Source: Streptomyces ficellus
GTDB taxonomy: Bacteria; Actinomycetota; Actinomycetes; Streptomycetales; Streptomycetaceae
NCBI RefSeq assembly: GCF_009739905.1
Contig: NZ_CP034279.1
Span: 3,038,001-3,102,000, forward strand
DNA: 64,000 nt
Direction of reading: 5' to 3'
The notes under the pieces were generated by a model that had not been told where the DNA came from, searched no databases, and saw only the letters and a program-made list of their open reading frames with translations. Each line of letters begins with the position of its first letter. Position 1 is the first letter of the stretch. Below, in pieces: positions 9,675 through 19,189 of the stretch. Position numbers and translations under genes: made by a program.

Positions 9675-10244
9675 ATGCGCACCCGCCCGCTCATATCCGC
9701 CCTCGGCCTGACCGCCCTCGCCGCCCTGGCGCTGGGCACCGCCCCCGCCGCGCCCGACCCTTCGGGTGCTCCCCGGGACGACGACGCCACCGTCCGGGCC
9801 GACCTGGCCAGGGCGTACCGCGCGACCGCGAAGTACCACTCCGTCGAACGTGCGGTGGCCGACGGCTACAAGCCCATGCGCGGCTGCATCGACCGGCCCG
9901 AGGGCGGCATGGGCTACCACTACGTCAACACGGCCCGCAACAACTCCACCGACCCCGCGAAGCCCGCCGCCCTGATGTACGAGGACACCGGGAACGGCGG
10001 CAAGCGGCTGGTCGGGATCGAGTTCTTCGTCGAGGACCGGGACCAGAAGGTCGCGACGGACGACGACCGGCCGACGATGTTCGGGCAGCCGTTCCTCGGC
10101 CCGACGCCGGGCGTCGAGGCGGGTGTGAAGGTCCACTACGACCTGCACGTGTGGATCTACAAGCACAACCCGAAGGGCATGTTCACCGAGTGGAACCCGA
10201 ACGTCCGCTGTCCCGCGGCCGCCGCCGGCTCCCACACGGGCTGA
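9675..10244 (+). CDS. Secreted protein of unknown function
   Basis: 189 residues with a clear Sec signal peptide (MRTRPLISALGLTALAALALGTAPAA). The mature part contains a conserved-looking RGCIDRPEGGMGYHYVN segment, LVGIEFFVEDRDQ, and a HYDLHVWIYKHNPKGMFTEWNPNV ending. Related secreted proteins of unknown function occur in many actinomycetes; no catalytic motif can be named. Ribosome-binding site CCAGGAG lies seven bases before ATG. It converges with the intradiol dioxygenase gene four bases downstream. Confidence 0.85.
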   Translation: MRTRPLISALGLTALAALALGTAPAAPDPSGAPRDDDATVRADLARAYRATAKYHSVERAVADGYKPMRGCIDRPEGGMGYHYVNTARNNSTDPAKPAALMYEDTGNGGKRLVGIEFFVEDRDQKVATDDDRPTMFGQPFLGPTPGVEAGVKVHYDLHVWIYKHNPKGMFTEWNPNVRCPAAAAGSHTG

Positions 10245-10248
10245 CGTG

Positions 10249-11064
10249 TCAGCCGGCCCGCCACAGGGCGGGGGCCTTCGGCGGCTCCCAGCCGGGCTGG
10301 GCCGTGTGGCCCTGGAGGCAGGTGTAGGCGCCCGTCCCGTAGGTGACCCGGTCGCCCGGCCGGTACGCGGTGCCCACCGCCCAGCCCCCACCGCCGGGCG
10401 GCGGCGTCGGGCCGGGGCCCGGGCCCGGGGTCTGGGGGACGTTCAGGACGAAGTCGAACGCCGCCTGGCTGCCACCGCCCGCGTCCCGCACGGTCATCAG
10501 CAGCCGGGCGTCGAACAGCGGGTCGGTGTTGTTGCGCGGCTCGCCGGGGAAGTACAGCTGCGTCGTCAGCACCGGGCGCCCCGGCGCCTGCGCCTTGACG
10601 TGCAGGTGCCGGGTGCGGCCGGGGTACAGCCCCGGCACGATGGTCGTCAGGGTGAACGACCCGTCCGCGCCGGTGAACTGGTGCCCGCGGAAGCGGAACC
10701 CCGCGTTGTCGTACGCCCCGTTGACGTCCGCCTGCCAGAAGTCCAGCAGCACCCCGCTCAGCGGGCGGCACGCCAGGCCGAAGACGTAGCCGGTGACGGT
10801 GAGGCGGGTGCCCGGGGTGCCCGGCTCCAGCAGTGAGGTGCGCCGGGGCGAGTTCGGCTTGAAGTAGGGGCCCTCCATCTGCGGCGGGGTCGGGTCGTCG
10901 CCGTCGTCGCAGGCGGGCGTGGGCTCGGGCGCGGTGCCGGTGGGGGCGACCGTACGGGCCAGCGCCGGTACGCCCATCAGCACGGCGGGTGCGGTGACTC
11001 CGGCGGCGAGCGCGGCGCGTAACACGGCCTTGCGGCTGGGATGCCGGCTGGGGTGCCGTTCCAT
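10249..11064 (-). CDS. Secreted intradiol ring-cleavage dioxygenase with C-terminal carbohydrate-binding module
   Basis: 271 residues. A basic Arg-rich export signal (SRKAVLRAALAAG, ~residues 8-38) precedes an intradiol dioxygenase domain with EGPYF, LDFWQADVNGAYDN and GLYPGRTRHLHVK, where two Tyr and two His ligate Fe(III). A Pro/Gly linker (about 205-220) leads to a CBM5/12-type module (GTAYRPGDRVTYGTGAYTC...WEPP). This architecture is known from Streptomyces that degrade plant biomass, where the enzyme opens catechols derived from lignin near polysaccharide. The neighbouring AraC regulator, 50 bases upstream in the same direction, may control it. Confidence 0.9.
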   Translation of the reverse strand: MERHPSRHPSRKAVLRAALAAGVTAPAVLMGVPALARTVAPTGTAPEPTPACDDGDDPTPPQMEGPYFKPNSPRRTSLLEPGTPGTRLTVTGYVFGLACRPLSGVLLDFWQADVNGAYDNAGFRFRGHQFTGADGSFTLTTIVPGLYPGRTRHLHVKAQAPGRPVLTTQLYFPGEPRNNTDPLFDARLLMTVRDAGGGSQAAFDFVLNVPQTPGPGPGPTPPPGGGGWAVGTAYRPGDRVTYGTGAYTCLQGHTAQPGWEPPKAPALWRAG

Positions 11065-11114
11065 GGCTGTCCTCCGAGGGGGTGTCGGGATCGGCACCGA
11101 ACCTACGCAGCCGG

Positions 11115-12110
11115 TCACCGGCGGGCGATGGACTCGATCCGGTGGTCGTGGTGCATATCCCCGCCCCGCGCGTCCCCGCCCCGCGTCTCCCCGCCCCGCA
11201 TGTCCCCGCCGCGCCGGAACTCTCCCGGGCTGACCCCCGTCTCGCGCCGGAAGAAGCGGCAGAAGTACGCCGGGTCGGCGAACCCGACCCGGGCCGCGAC
11301 CTGCCGCACGGTCAGCCCGGTGTGCACCAGCAGCCGTTTCGCCTCCTGGACGCGCGCCTCGCGGACGTGCTGGCCGGGCGTGCGCCCGGTGGCCGCCTTC
11401 ACGGCCTCGGCGAGGTAGCCGGTGGTGACCCCGATCCGCTCGGCACAGGCGCCCACCGACCACAGGGCCGGGTCGGTACGGGCGAGGAGGCGGGCGAACG
11501 CGTCGGCGACCGCGCCGGGGCGGCTCGTCCCGGCGCGGTCGCCGACGGCCGCGGGGCGGGGCGCGGGGCCGGGGAGCCGGGAGGCGCGGACGACCAGGAC
11601 GTGCAGCAGCGCCCGCAGGACGCTGTCGAAGCCGTCGTCCCCGCGCCCGTACTCCTCGTGGAGGTCGGCCACCAGGCGGCCGGTGCGGTCGTGGTCGCGG
11701 GCGTTCAGCGGGTGCCAGGGGCGGTGTTCGCCGAGGTGCCGGAGCAGCTCGCGGTCGCCGGGGTGGTCGAGCAGGAAGTCCTCGGTGAACAGCACCACGG
11801 ACCCGTCGAGCCCCACCGCGTCCTCCCAGTGGTGGACCTGGCCGGGGGCGATGACGCACAGGTGCGGCGGGCTCAGCTCCCAGCGGGCCAGGTCCAGGAC
11901 GTGGGTGCCGGTGCCGGCGGTGATGTGGAGGATCTCGTAGAAGGTGTGGCGGTGCGGGAAGTCGGCGCGGGACATCGGGCCGATGGTGTCGAAGGTGCCG
12001 ATGGCGAACGGCAGGGCGTTGGGCATCGGTACTTCGAGCCGGTGCATGGGCAGGACGCCCTCTGCCGGGGCCACGCAGGGCGTGCCGGGTAAGACGGTGG
12101 TGCCGCGCAT
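11115..12110 (-). CDS. AraC family transcriptional regulator
   Basis: 331 residues. N-terminal cupin sensor (HRHTFYEILHITAGTGTHVLD, residues ~50-130) and C-terminal double helix-turn-helix (about 215-300: IGVTTGYLAEAVKAATGRTPGQH and VRQVAARVGFADPAYFCRFFRRETG). The last 30 residues contain four imperfect RGGD/E-x pentads (RGGDM, RGGET, RGGDA, RGGDM), produced by a 15-bp repeat at about 11154-11214. The ATG at 12110 has AAGGGGAA upstream. It lies just upstream of the intradiol dioxygenase gene and could regulate aromatic degradation; this is inferred from position. Confidence 0.88.
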   Translation of the reverse strand: MRGTTVLPGTPCVAPAEGVLPMHRLEVPMPNALPFAIGTFDTIGPMSRADFPHRHTFYEILHITAGTGTHVLDLARWELSPPHLCVIAPGQVHHWEDAVGLDGSVVLFTEDFLLDHPGDRELLRHLGEHRPWHPLNARDHDRTGRLVADLHEEYGRGDDGFDSVLRALLHVLVVRASRLPGPAPRPAAVGDRAGTSRPGAVADAFARLLARTDPALWSVGACAERIGVTTGYLAEAVKAATGRTPGQHVREARVQEAKRLLVHTGLTVRQVAARVGFADPAYFCRFFRRETGVSPGEFRRGGDMRGGETRGGDARGGDMHHDHRIESIARR

Positions 12111-12179
12111 CGTCCGTTCCCCTTCCGTTCCCTTAAGGTCCAGACCAATCTGCCGGTGTCACGATGGCACGCACGCACG

Positions 12180-12212
12180 GGGCCCGGCACCCCCTCCTCG
12201 GGTACCGGGCCC
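12180..12212 (-). terminator. Terminator of the nuo operon
   Basis: A 13-bp inverted repeat with one mismatch (GGGCCCGGCACCC / GGGTACCGGGCCC) and a 7-base loop, 17 bases after the nuoN stop codon on the minus strand. Confidence 0.7.
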
Positions 12213-12228
12213 TGCGACGTCCCGCGGG

Positions 12229-13893
12229 TCAGCGGACGAAGACCCCCGCCTGGCCGGCCAGGTCGAGGAAGGACTGCGGCGCCACACCCAGGACGAGGGT
12301 GACGGCGACGCCCACCGCGATGGTCGTCATCGTCAGCGGCGACGGCACGGCGACCGTCGGGCCCTCCGGCTTGGGCTCGCTGAAGAACATCAGCACGATG
12401 ACGCGGATGTAGAAGAACGCGGCGATCGCCGAGGAGATCACACCGATGACCACCAGCGTCCCGGCGCCGCCCTCCGCCGCCGCCTTGAACACGGCGAACT
12501 TGCCCGAGAACCCGGAGGTCAGCGGGATCCCGGCGAAGGCCAGCAGGAAGACCGCGAAGACGGCGGCGACGAGCGGTGAACGCCGCCCGAGCCCCGCCCA
12601 CTTGGACAGGTGCGTCGCCTCGCCGCCCGCGTCCCGCACCAGGGTCACGACCGCGAAGGCGCCGACCGTCACGAAGGAGTAGGCGCCCAGGTAGAACAGC
12701 ACCGACGAGACGCCGTCGGGCGTGGCCGCGATGACACCGGCGAGGATGAACCCGGCGTGGGCGATCGACGAGTAGGCGAGGAGCCGCTTGATGTCGGTCT
12801 GGGTGATGGCGACGATCGCGCCGGCCAGCATGGTGACGATGGCGACGCCCCACATGACGGGCCGCCAGTCCCAGCGCAGCCCGGGCAGCACCACGTACAG
12901 CAGCCGCAGCAGCGCGCCGAACGCGGCGACCTTGGTGGCGGCGGCCATGAAGCCGGTGACCGGTGTGGGGGCGCCCTGGTAGACGTCCGGGGTCCACATG
13001 TGGAACGGCACCGCACCGACCTTGAACAACAGCCCCATCAGCACCATCGCGAAACCGATGAGCAGCAGCACGTCGTTGCCCATGGTCTGGGCGAGCGCCG
13101 GGGTGATCGCGCTGACCGAGCCGTCCACCACGTCGGCGATGCGGGCGTACGACACGGAGCCCGCGTACCCGTACATCAGGGCGATGCCGAACAGCAGGAA
13201 CGCCGAGGAGAAGGCGCCCAGCAGGAAGTACTTCACGGCGGCTTCCTGCGACATCAGCCGCTTGCGGCGGGCGACCGCGCACAGCAGGTACAGCGGGAGG
13301 GAGAAGACCTCCAGGGCGATGAACAGCGTCAGCAGGTCGTTGGCCGCCGGGAAGACGAGCATCCCGGCCACCGCGAACAGCATCAGCGGGAAGACCTCGG
13401 TGGTGGTGAACCCGGCCTTGACGGCGGCCTTCTCGTGGTCGCTGCCGGGCACGGAGGCGGCCTCGGCGGCGAACGAGTCGACGCGGTGGCCGTGGTGGGC
13501 GGGATCGAGCCGCCGTTCCGCGAAGGTGAACACGGCGACCATCGAGGTGAGCAGGATGGTGCCCTGGAGGAACAGCGCCGGTCCGTCGACCGCGATGGCA
13601 CCCATCGCGACGATGCCGGCCCTGGTGGTGGCGTGGCCGCCGGCCGCCAGGGCCACGACCGCCGCGAAGGCGGCGGCCAGCGCCACGACGGTCAGGAACA
13701 CCTGCGCGTAGTAGCGGGACCTGCGCGGTACGAAGGCCTCCAGCATGATGCCCACCACGGCGGCTCCCACCACGATCAGGGTGGGTGCCAGCTGGGCGTA
13801 CTCGATGGCCGGAGCCCCGATCTTGTCGACCGCGCCCGGTTCGGCGGCCGTCGTCCACAGGCTGTGGACGGCTTCTGCGGCTGTAGCGCTCAC
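12229..13893 (-). CDS. nuoN: NADH-quinone oxidoreductase subunit N
   Basis: 554 residues, an antiporter-like proton-pumping subunit of complex I with about 14 transmembrane helices. Diagnostic stretches include LFKVGAVPFHMWTPDVYQGAPTPVTGFMAAATKVAAFG and QTDIKRLLAYSSIAHAGFILAG, which hold the conserved Lys residues and the broken helix. It is the last gene of the operon; its GTG start overlaps the nuoM stop by four bases. A hairpin follows. Confidence 0.97.
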   Translation of the reverse strand: MSATAAEAVHSLWTTAAEPGAVDKIGAPAIEYAQLAPTLIVVGAAVVGIMLEAFVPRRSRYYAQVFLTVVALAAAFAAVVALAAGGHATTRAGIVAMGAIAVDGPALFLQGTILLTSMVAVFTFAERRLDPAHHGHRVDSFAAEAASVPGSDHEKAAVKAGFTTTEVFPLMLFAVAGMLVFPAANDLLTLFIALEVFSLPLYLLCAVARRKRLMSQEAAVKYFLLGAFSSAFLLFGIALMYGYAGSVSYARIADVVDGSVSAITPALAQTMGNDVLLLIGFAMVLMGLLFKVGAVPFHMWTPDVYQGAPTPVTGFMAAATKVAAFGALLRLLYVVLPGLRWDWRPVMWGVAIVTMLAGAIVAITQTDIKRLLAYSSIAHAGFILAGVIAATPDGVSSVLFYLGAYSFVTVGAFAVVTLVRDAGGEATHLSKWAGLGRRSPLVAAVFAVFLLAFAGIPLTSGFSGKFAVFKAAAEGGAGTLVVIGVISSAIAAFFYIRVIVLMFFSEPKPEGPTVAVPSPLTMTTIAVGVAVTLVLGVAPQSFLDLAGQAGVFVR

Positions 13894-15461
13894 TTGGCCG
13901 CCTCCACTTCAGGTGCCGGGTCCTTCTGCTGTACGTCGGACATGGTGTGCCGCACGGCCGGGTCGACGATCTCGGTCAGCGGCTTGGGGTAGACGCCCAG
14001 GAGGATCAGCAGGGCGATCAGCGGGGCGACCACCACCAGCTCCCGCGCCTTGAGGTCGGGCATCGCCCGCACCTCCTCCTTCACCGGGCCCGTCATCGTC
14101 CGCTGGTAGAGCACCAGCGTGTAGAGCGCGGCGAGCACGATGCCGGTGGTGGCGACGATCCCCGCCACCGGGTACCGGGCGAACGTGCCGACCAGGACCA
14201 GGAATTCGGAGACGAACGGCGCGAGTCCCGGCAGCGACAGGGTGGCCAGACCGCCGATGAGGAACGTCCCGGCGAGCACCGGCGCCACCTTCTGCACCCC
14301 GCCGTAGTCGGCGATGAGCCGCGAGCCGCGCCGCGAGATCAGGAACCCGGCCACCAGCATCAGCGCGGCGGTCGAGATCCCGTGGTTGACCATGTAGAGC
14401 GTCGCCCCGGACTGGCCCTGGCTGGTCATCGCGAAGATGCCCATGATGATGAAGCCGAAGTGGGAGATCGACGCGTAGGCGACCAGCCGCTTGATGTCCC
14501 GCTGGCCGACCGCGAGCAGCGCCCCGTACACGATGCTGATCAGCGCCAGCACGATGATGGCGGGCGTGGCCCACTTCGACGCCTCCGGGAAGAGCTGGAG
14601 GCAGAAGCGGAGCATCGCGAAGGTGCCGACCTTGTCGACGACGGCGGTGATGAGCACGGCGACCGGCGCGGTCGCCTCGCCCATCGCGTTGGGCAGCCAC
14701 GTGTGCAGCGGCCACAGCGGGGCCTTGACCGCGAAGGCGAAGAAGAAGCCGAGGAACAGCAGCCGCTCGGTGTTGGTGGCCATCTCCAGCTCGCCGCTCG
14801 CCCGCGCGGCGGCGATCTCCGTGAGGGAGAAGTTCCCCGCGACCACGTACAGCCCGATGACGGCGGCCAGCATGATGAGCCCGCCGACCAGGTTGTAGAG
14901 GAGGAACTTGACGGCGGCGTACGACCGCTGGGCCGCCGCGTTGTCGTCGGTGCCGGTGTGGGCCCGGTCCCCGAAGCCGCCGATGAGGAAGTACATCGGG
15001 ATGAGCATGGCTTCGAAGAGGATGTAGAAGAGGAAGACGTCGGTGGCCTCGAAGGAGAGGATCACCATCGCCTCGACCATCAGGATCAGGGCGAAGAAGC
15101 CCTGCGTCGGCCGCCACCGCTTCGTCTGGGTCCCATGGGGATCGGCGTCGTGCCAGCCGGCCACGATGATGAAGGGGATCAGCAGGGCGGTGAGCGCGAC
15201 GAGCGCCACCCCGATGCCGTCGACGCCCAGTTCGTACCGGACGCCGAAGTCGGCGATCCAGGCGTGGGACTCGGTGAGCTGGTAGCGGGCGCCGCCCGGT
15301 TCGAACCGGACGGCCACCACCGCGGCCAGGCCCAGGGTGGCCAGGGAGAACAGCAGCGCCAGCCACTTGGCGGCGGTGCGGCGGGCGGCCGGGACGGCGG
15401 CGGTGAGGATCGCGCCGGCGGCCGGGACCGCCGCCGTCAGGGTCAGGAGGGGGAACGACAT
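13890..15461 (-). CDS. nuoM: NADH-quinone oxidoreductase subunit M
   Basis: 523 residues from the ATG at 15461 (MSFPLLTLTAAV). An in-frame GTG at 15470 overlaps the nuoL stop but has no room for a ribosome-binding site, so the ATG five bases after nuoL is preferred. Antiporter-like proton-pumping subunit with GVDGIGVALVALTALLIPF, FEATDVFLFYILFEAMLIPMYF (conserved Glu), PLWPLHTWLPNAMGEATAPVAV and QRDIKRLVAYASISHFGFI. The C-terminus has a short acidic/basic cytoplasmic tail. Confidence 0.97.
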   Translation of the reverse strand: MSFPLLTLTAAVPAAGAILTAAVPAARRTAAKWLALLFSLATLGLAAVVAVRFEPGGARYQLTESHAWIADFGVRYELGVDGIGVALVALTALLIPFIIVAGWHDADPHGTQTKRWRPTQGFFALILMVEAMVILSFEATDVFLFYILFEAMLIPMYFLIGGFGDRAHTGTDDNAAAQRSYAAVKFLLYNLVGGLIMLAAVIGLYVVAGNFSLTEIAAARASGELEMATNTERLLFLGFFFAFAVKAPLWPLHTWLPNAMGEATAPVAVLITAVVDKVGTFAMLRFCLQLFPEASKWATPAIIVLALISIVYGALLAVGQRDIKRLVAYASISHFGFIIMGIFAMTSQGQSGATLYMVNHGISTAALMLVAGFLISRRGSRLIADYGGVQKVAPVLAGTFLIGGLATLSLPGLAPFVSEFLVLVGTFARYPVAGIVATTGIVLAALYTLVLYQRTMTGPVKEEVRAMPDLKARELVVVAPLIALLILLGVYPKPLTEIVDPAVRHTMSDVQQKDPAPEVEAAK

Positions 15462-15466
15462 GGCCG

Positions 15467-17407
15467 TCACACCCCCCTCATCAGCAGGGTCGCGGCGATC
15501 AGCACCGCCGTACCTCCGAACATCGAGACCGCGTAGGAGCGGGCGAAGCCGTTCTGCGTCCTGCGCAGCCGGCCGGACAGACCGCCGACCGAGGCGGCGG
15601 TGCCGTTGACGACCCCGTCGACCACGGTGTGGTCCATGTACACCAGCGAGCGGGTGAGGTGCTCGCCGCCGCGGACCAGCACGACGTGGTTGAAGTCGTC
15701 CTGGAGCAGGTCGCGCCGGGCGGCGCGGGTGAGCAGCGAGCCGCGCGGTGCGACGACCGGGACGGGCTTGCGGCCGTACTGCGCGTACGCGATGCCGACG
15801 CCGATCAGCAGGACGACGACCGTGGAGGCGGTCACCGCGCCGGCGCTGATGGGCGGGTGCCCGTGCTCGTACTCCGTGACCGGCTTCAGCCAGTTGACGA
15901 ACGCGCTGTTGAGCGAGAACAGCCCGCCCGCGAAGACCGACCCGAAGGCCAGCACGATCATGGGGATGGTCATGGACTTGGGCGACTCGTGCGGGTGCGG
16001 CATCCGGCCGGCGTGGTCCTCGGCGGCCGGTTCGGCGCTGGGCGCCGCGTCCGCGTCGGGCGCGGGCTGCCAGCGCTTCTCACCGAAGAACGTCATGATC
16101 ATCACGCGGGTCATGTAGTACGCGGTGATGCCCGCTCCCAGCAGGGTGACCGCGCCGAGGATCCAGCCCTCCGTGCCGCCCTTGGCGAAGGCGGCCTCGA
16201 TGATCTTGTCCTTGGACCAGAAGCCGGACAGTCCCGGGAAGCCGATGATCGCCAGGTATCCCAGCCCGAAGGTCACGAAGGTGACCGGCATGTACTCCCG
16301 CAGGCCGCCGTACTTCCTCATGTCGACCTCGTCGTTCATGCCGTGCATGACCGACCCGGCGCCGAGGAACAGCCCGGCCTTGAAGAAGCCGTGCGTCACC
16401 AGGTGCATGATCGCGAAGACGTAGCCGATCGGGCCGAGCCCGGCCGCCAGGACCATGTAGCCGATCTGCGACATCGTCGAACCGGCCAGCGCCTTCTTGA
16501 TGTCGTCCTTGGCGCAACCGACGATCGCACCGAACAGGAGCGTCACCGCGCCGACCACCACGACCGCCAGCTGCGCGTCCGGCGCCGCGTTGAAGATCGC
16601 GCCCGACCTGGTGATCAGGTAGACGCCGGCGGTGACCATCGTGGCCGCGTGGATCAGGGCCGAGACCGGGGTCGGGCCCTCCATCGCGTCACCGAGCCAG
16701 GACTGGAGCGGCACCTGCGCGGACTTGCCGCACGCGGCGAGCAGCAGCATCAGGCCGATGGCCGTCAGCATCCCCTCGGACGTCTCGCCCGTCGCCCCGA
16801 GCACCGGGCCGAAGGTGAACGTCCCGAAAGTGGTGAACATCAGCATGATGGCGATGGACAGGCCCATGTCGCCGACCCGGTTGACCAGGAAGGCCTTCTT
16901 GGCCGCGGTCGCCGCGCTGGGCTTGTGCTGCCAGAAGCCGATCAGCAGGTAGGAGGCGAGACCGACGCCCTCCCAGCCGAAGTACAGCAGCAAATAGTTG
17001 TCGGCGAGGACCAGCAGCAGCATCGCCGCGAGGAACAGGTTCAGATAGCCGAAGAAGCGGCGCCTGCGCTCGTCGTGCTCCATGTACCCGATCGAGTACA
17101 GGTGGATGAGCGTGCCGACACCGGTGATGAGCAGGACGAAGGTCATCGACAGCTGGTCGAGCTGGAAGGCGATGTCCGCCTGGAAGCCCTCCACCGGCAC
17201 CCAGCTGAACAGGTGCTGGTGCAGCGCCCGTTCCTCCGTGCCCCTGCCCAGCATGTCGAAGAAGAGCACCGCCCCGATGACGAAGGAGGCGGCGGCGAGC
17301 AGGGTGCCGAGCCAGTGCCCGGCCCGGTCCAGCCGCCGCCCTCCGCACAGCAGGACGGCAGCTCCCAGCAGAGGCGCCGCGACCAGCAGCGCGATCAGGT
17401 TTTCCAC
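15467..17407 (-). CDS. nuoL: NADH-quinone oxidoreductase subunit L
   Basis: 646 residues, the most distal antiporter-like subunit, with the long lateral helix near the C-terminus. Signatures: [81 protein letters not shown] and [18 protein letters not shown]. An acidic/Pro-rich insert (about residues 450-485) lies before the C-terminal helices. GTG start with GAGGGG upstream, 11 bases after nuoK. Confidence 0.97.
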   Translation of the reverse strand: MENLIALLVAAPLLGAAVLLCGGRRLDRAGHWLGTLLAAASFVIGAVLFFDMLGRGTEERALHQHLFSWVPVEGFQADIAFQLDQLSMTFVLLITGVGTLIHLYSIGYMEHDERRRRFFGYLNLFLAAMLLLVLADNYLLLYFGWEGVGLASYLLIGFWQHKPSAATAAKKAFLVNRVGDMGLSIAIMLMFTTFGTFTFGPVLGATGETSEGMLTAIGLMLLLAACGKSAQVPLQSWLGDAMEGPTPVSALIHAATMVTAGVYLITRSGAIFNAAPDAQLAVVVVGAVTLLFGAIVGCAKDDIKKALAGSTMSQIGYMVLAAGLGPIGYVFAIMHLVTHGFFKAGLFLGAGSVMHGMNDEVDMRKYGGLREYMPVTFVTFGLGYLAIIGFPGLSGFWSKDKIIEAAFAKGGTEGWILGAVTLLGAGITAYYMTRVMIMTFFGEKRWQPAPDADAAPSAEPAAEDHAGRMPHPHESPKSMTIPMIVLAFGSVFAGGLFSLNSAFVNWLKPVTEYEHGHPPISAGAVTASTVVVLLIGVGIAYAQYGRKPVPVVAPRGSLLTRAARRDLLQDDFNHVVLVRGGEHLTRSLVYMDHTVVDGVVNGTAASVGGLSGRLRRTQNGFARSYAVSMFGGTAVLIAATLLMRGV

Positions 17408-17418
17408 GATTCAGCCCC

Positions 17419-17718
17419 TCACAGCTTCATCAGGCTGGCGTCGTCGACCGAGGCCGAGTGGCGGGAACGGAACAGCGACACGATGATCGCGAGCCCGACC
17501 ACGACCTCCGCGGCGGCGACGACCATCGTGAAGAAGGCGATGATCTGGCCGTCGAGATTGCCGTGCATCCGGGAGAAGGCGACGAGCGCGAGGTTGCAGG
17601 CGTTGAGCATCAGCTCGATGCACATGAAGACGACGATCGCGTTCCGCCGGATCAGCACCCCGGCCGCGCCGATGGTGAACAACAGGGCGGCCAGGTACAG
17701 GTAGTTGACCGGATTCAC
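17419..17718 (-). CDS. nuoK: NADH-quinone oxidoreductase subunit K
   Basis: 99 residues, three transmembrane helices, the smallest membrane subunit. [19 protein letters not shown] carries the conserved membrane Glu, and a second lies in [17 protein letters not shown]. The GTG start overlaps the nuoJ stop by four bases. Confidence 0.97.
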   Translation of the reverse strand: MNPVNYLYLAALLFTIGAAGVLIRRNAIVVFMCIELMLNACNLALVAFSRMHGNLDGQIIAFFTMVVAAAEVVVGLAIIVSLFRSRHSASVDDASLMKL

Positions 17719-18566
17719 TGCGCGTTCTCCTCCTTGCGGTCCTGGGGCCGGGACGCCTGCGGCTCCGAGGGGCCGCGCCCCAGGCGCTCCTCCGCGCGCT
17801 GCTCCAGCGCCTTGAGGTCCTCCAGCGCCTCACGGGACACGTCACGGATCTGGCCGCGTGCCCGCAGCGTCTTGCTGACGGTCAGCTCCGACGGGGTGCC
17901 GTCGGGCAGCAGACCGGCGATGTCCACCGCGTTGTGCCGGGCGTAGACACCGGGGGCCGGCAGCGGAGGCAGGTGCTTGCCCTCCCGTACGCGCTGCTCG
18001 GCGAGCTCGCGCTGGGTGCGGGCCCGCTCGGTGCGCTCCCGGTGGGTCAGCAGCATCGCGCCGACGGTCGCGGTGATCAGCAGTGCGCCGGTGATCTCGA
18101 AGGCGAAGACGTACGTCGTGAAGATCAGCGCCGCGAGGCCCTCCACGTTGCCGCCGGCGTTGGCGGTGCCGAGGCCCTCGAAGGTGTCGAGCGACGCCCG
18201 GCCGAGTCCGGCGGCGAGGAGGATGCCGAAGCCCAGCCCGCAGGCGGCGGCCAGCCAGCGCTGGCCCTTGATGGTCTCCTTCAGGGAGTCGGCGGCGGTG
18301 ACACCGACGAGCATCACGACGAAGAGGAAGAGCATCATGATCGCGCCGGTGTAGACGATGATCTGCACGACGCCCAGGAAGTACGCCCCGTTGGCGAGGT
18401 AGAACACCGCGAGGACGATCATCGTGGCGGCCAGGCTCAGCGCGCTGTGCACGGCCTTCTTCATCAGGACGGTGGCCAGGGCGCCGACGACGGCGACGGT
18501 GCCCAGCACCCAGAACTGCACGGCCTCGCCGGTGGAGGCCGCGCCGGCGGCGGCGAGTGTGCTCAT
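17715..18566 (-). CDS. nuoJ: NADH-quinone oxidoreductase subunit J
   Basis: 283 residues: five transmembrane helices in the first ~180 ([49 protein letters not shown]), then a long hydrophilic C-terminal extension of about 100 residues rich in Arg, Glu and Gln. Such an extension is common in actinomycete NuoJ and absent from Escherichia coli. ATG overlaps the nuoI stop (ATGA). Confidence 0.97.
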   Translation of the reverse strand: MSTLAAAGAASTGEAVQFWVLGTVAVVGALATVLMKKAVHSALSLAATMIVLAVFYLANGAYFLGVVQIIVYTGAIMMLFLFVVMLVGVTAADSLKETIKGQRWLAAACGLGFGILLAAGLGRASLDTFEGLGTANAGGNVEGLAALIFTTYVFAFEITGALLITATVGAMLLTHRERTERARTQRELAEQRVREGKHLPPLPAPGVYARHNAVDIAGLLPDGTPSELTVSKTLRARGQIRDVSREALEDLKALEQRAEERLGRGPSEPQASRPQDRKEENAQ

Positions 18567-19189
18567 GCGCCGATCACCTTCTTCGAGGCGGGCTCGTCGG
18601 GGCCGGAGTCCGAGGCGGCCTCCTGGGGCTTCTCGTCGCCCTTGCCGGCGGCCGGCTGCGGGACCGTGCCGGGCGCGGCCTCGGTGACCAGGCCCCGGTA
18701 GTAGTCCTGCTCGGACATGCCGGGGTGGATGGCGTGCGGCGAGTCGACCATGCCCTCCTCCAGACCGGCGAGGAGCTGCTCCTTGGTGTAGATCAGGTTC
18801 TCGCGGGAGCTGTCGGCCAGTTCGAACTCGTTCGTCATCGTCAGCGCCCGGGTCGGGCAGGCCTCGATGCACAGTCCGCACAGGATGCAGCGGGCGTAGT
18901 TGATCTGGTAGACGCGGCCGTACCGCTCGCCCGGCGAGTACCGCTCCTCGTCGGTGTTGTCCGCGCCCTCCACGTAGATGGCGTCGGCCGGGCAGGCCCA
19001 GGCGCACAACTCGCAGCCGACGCACTTCTCCAGGCCGTCCGGATGGCGGTTGAGCTGGTGGCGGCCGTGGAAGCGCGGCGCCGTCGTCTTCGGCTGCTCC
19101 GGGTACTGCTCGGTCAGCCGCTTCTTGAACATGGCCTTGAAGGTCACGCCGAAGCCGGCGACCGGATTCTGGAAGTTGCCCTCAGACAC
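18563..19189 (-). CDS. nuoI: NADH-quinone oxidoreductase subunit I
   Basis: 208 residues from GTG 19189, chosen because AAAGGAGG lies six bases upstream; an upstream in-frame start would run into nuoH. Two 4Fe-4S sites are complete: C56, C59, C62 with C66 ([14 protein letters not shown]), and C101, C104, C107 with C111 ([14 protein letters not shown]). They carry electrons toward NuoB. The C-terminal ~40 residues are an acidic, Ala/Pro-rich tail. Overlaps the nuoH end by eight bases. Confidence 0.96.
   Translation of the reverse strand: MSEGNFQNPVAGFGVTFKAMFKKRLTEQYPEQPKTTAPRFHGRHQLNRHPDGLEKCVGCELCAWACPADAIYVEGADNTDEERYSPGERYGRVYQINYARCILCGLCIEACPTRALTMTNEFELADSSRENLIYTKEQLLAGLEEGMVDSPHAIHPGMSEQDYYRGLVTEAAPGTVPQPAAGKGDEKPQEAASDSGPDEPASKKVIGA

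Noticed and set aside
15462..15470. GTG start for nuoM overlapping nuoL
   Set aside because: The GTG lies immediately after the G-rich run with no spacing for a ribosome-binding site, and MSFPLL matches the family start.
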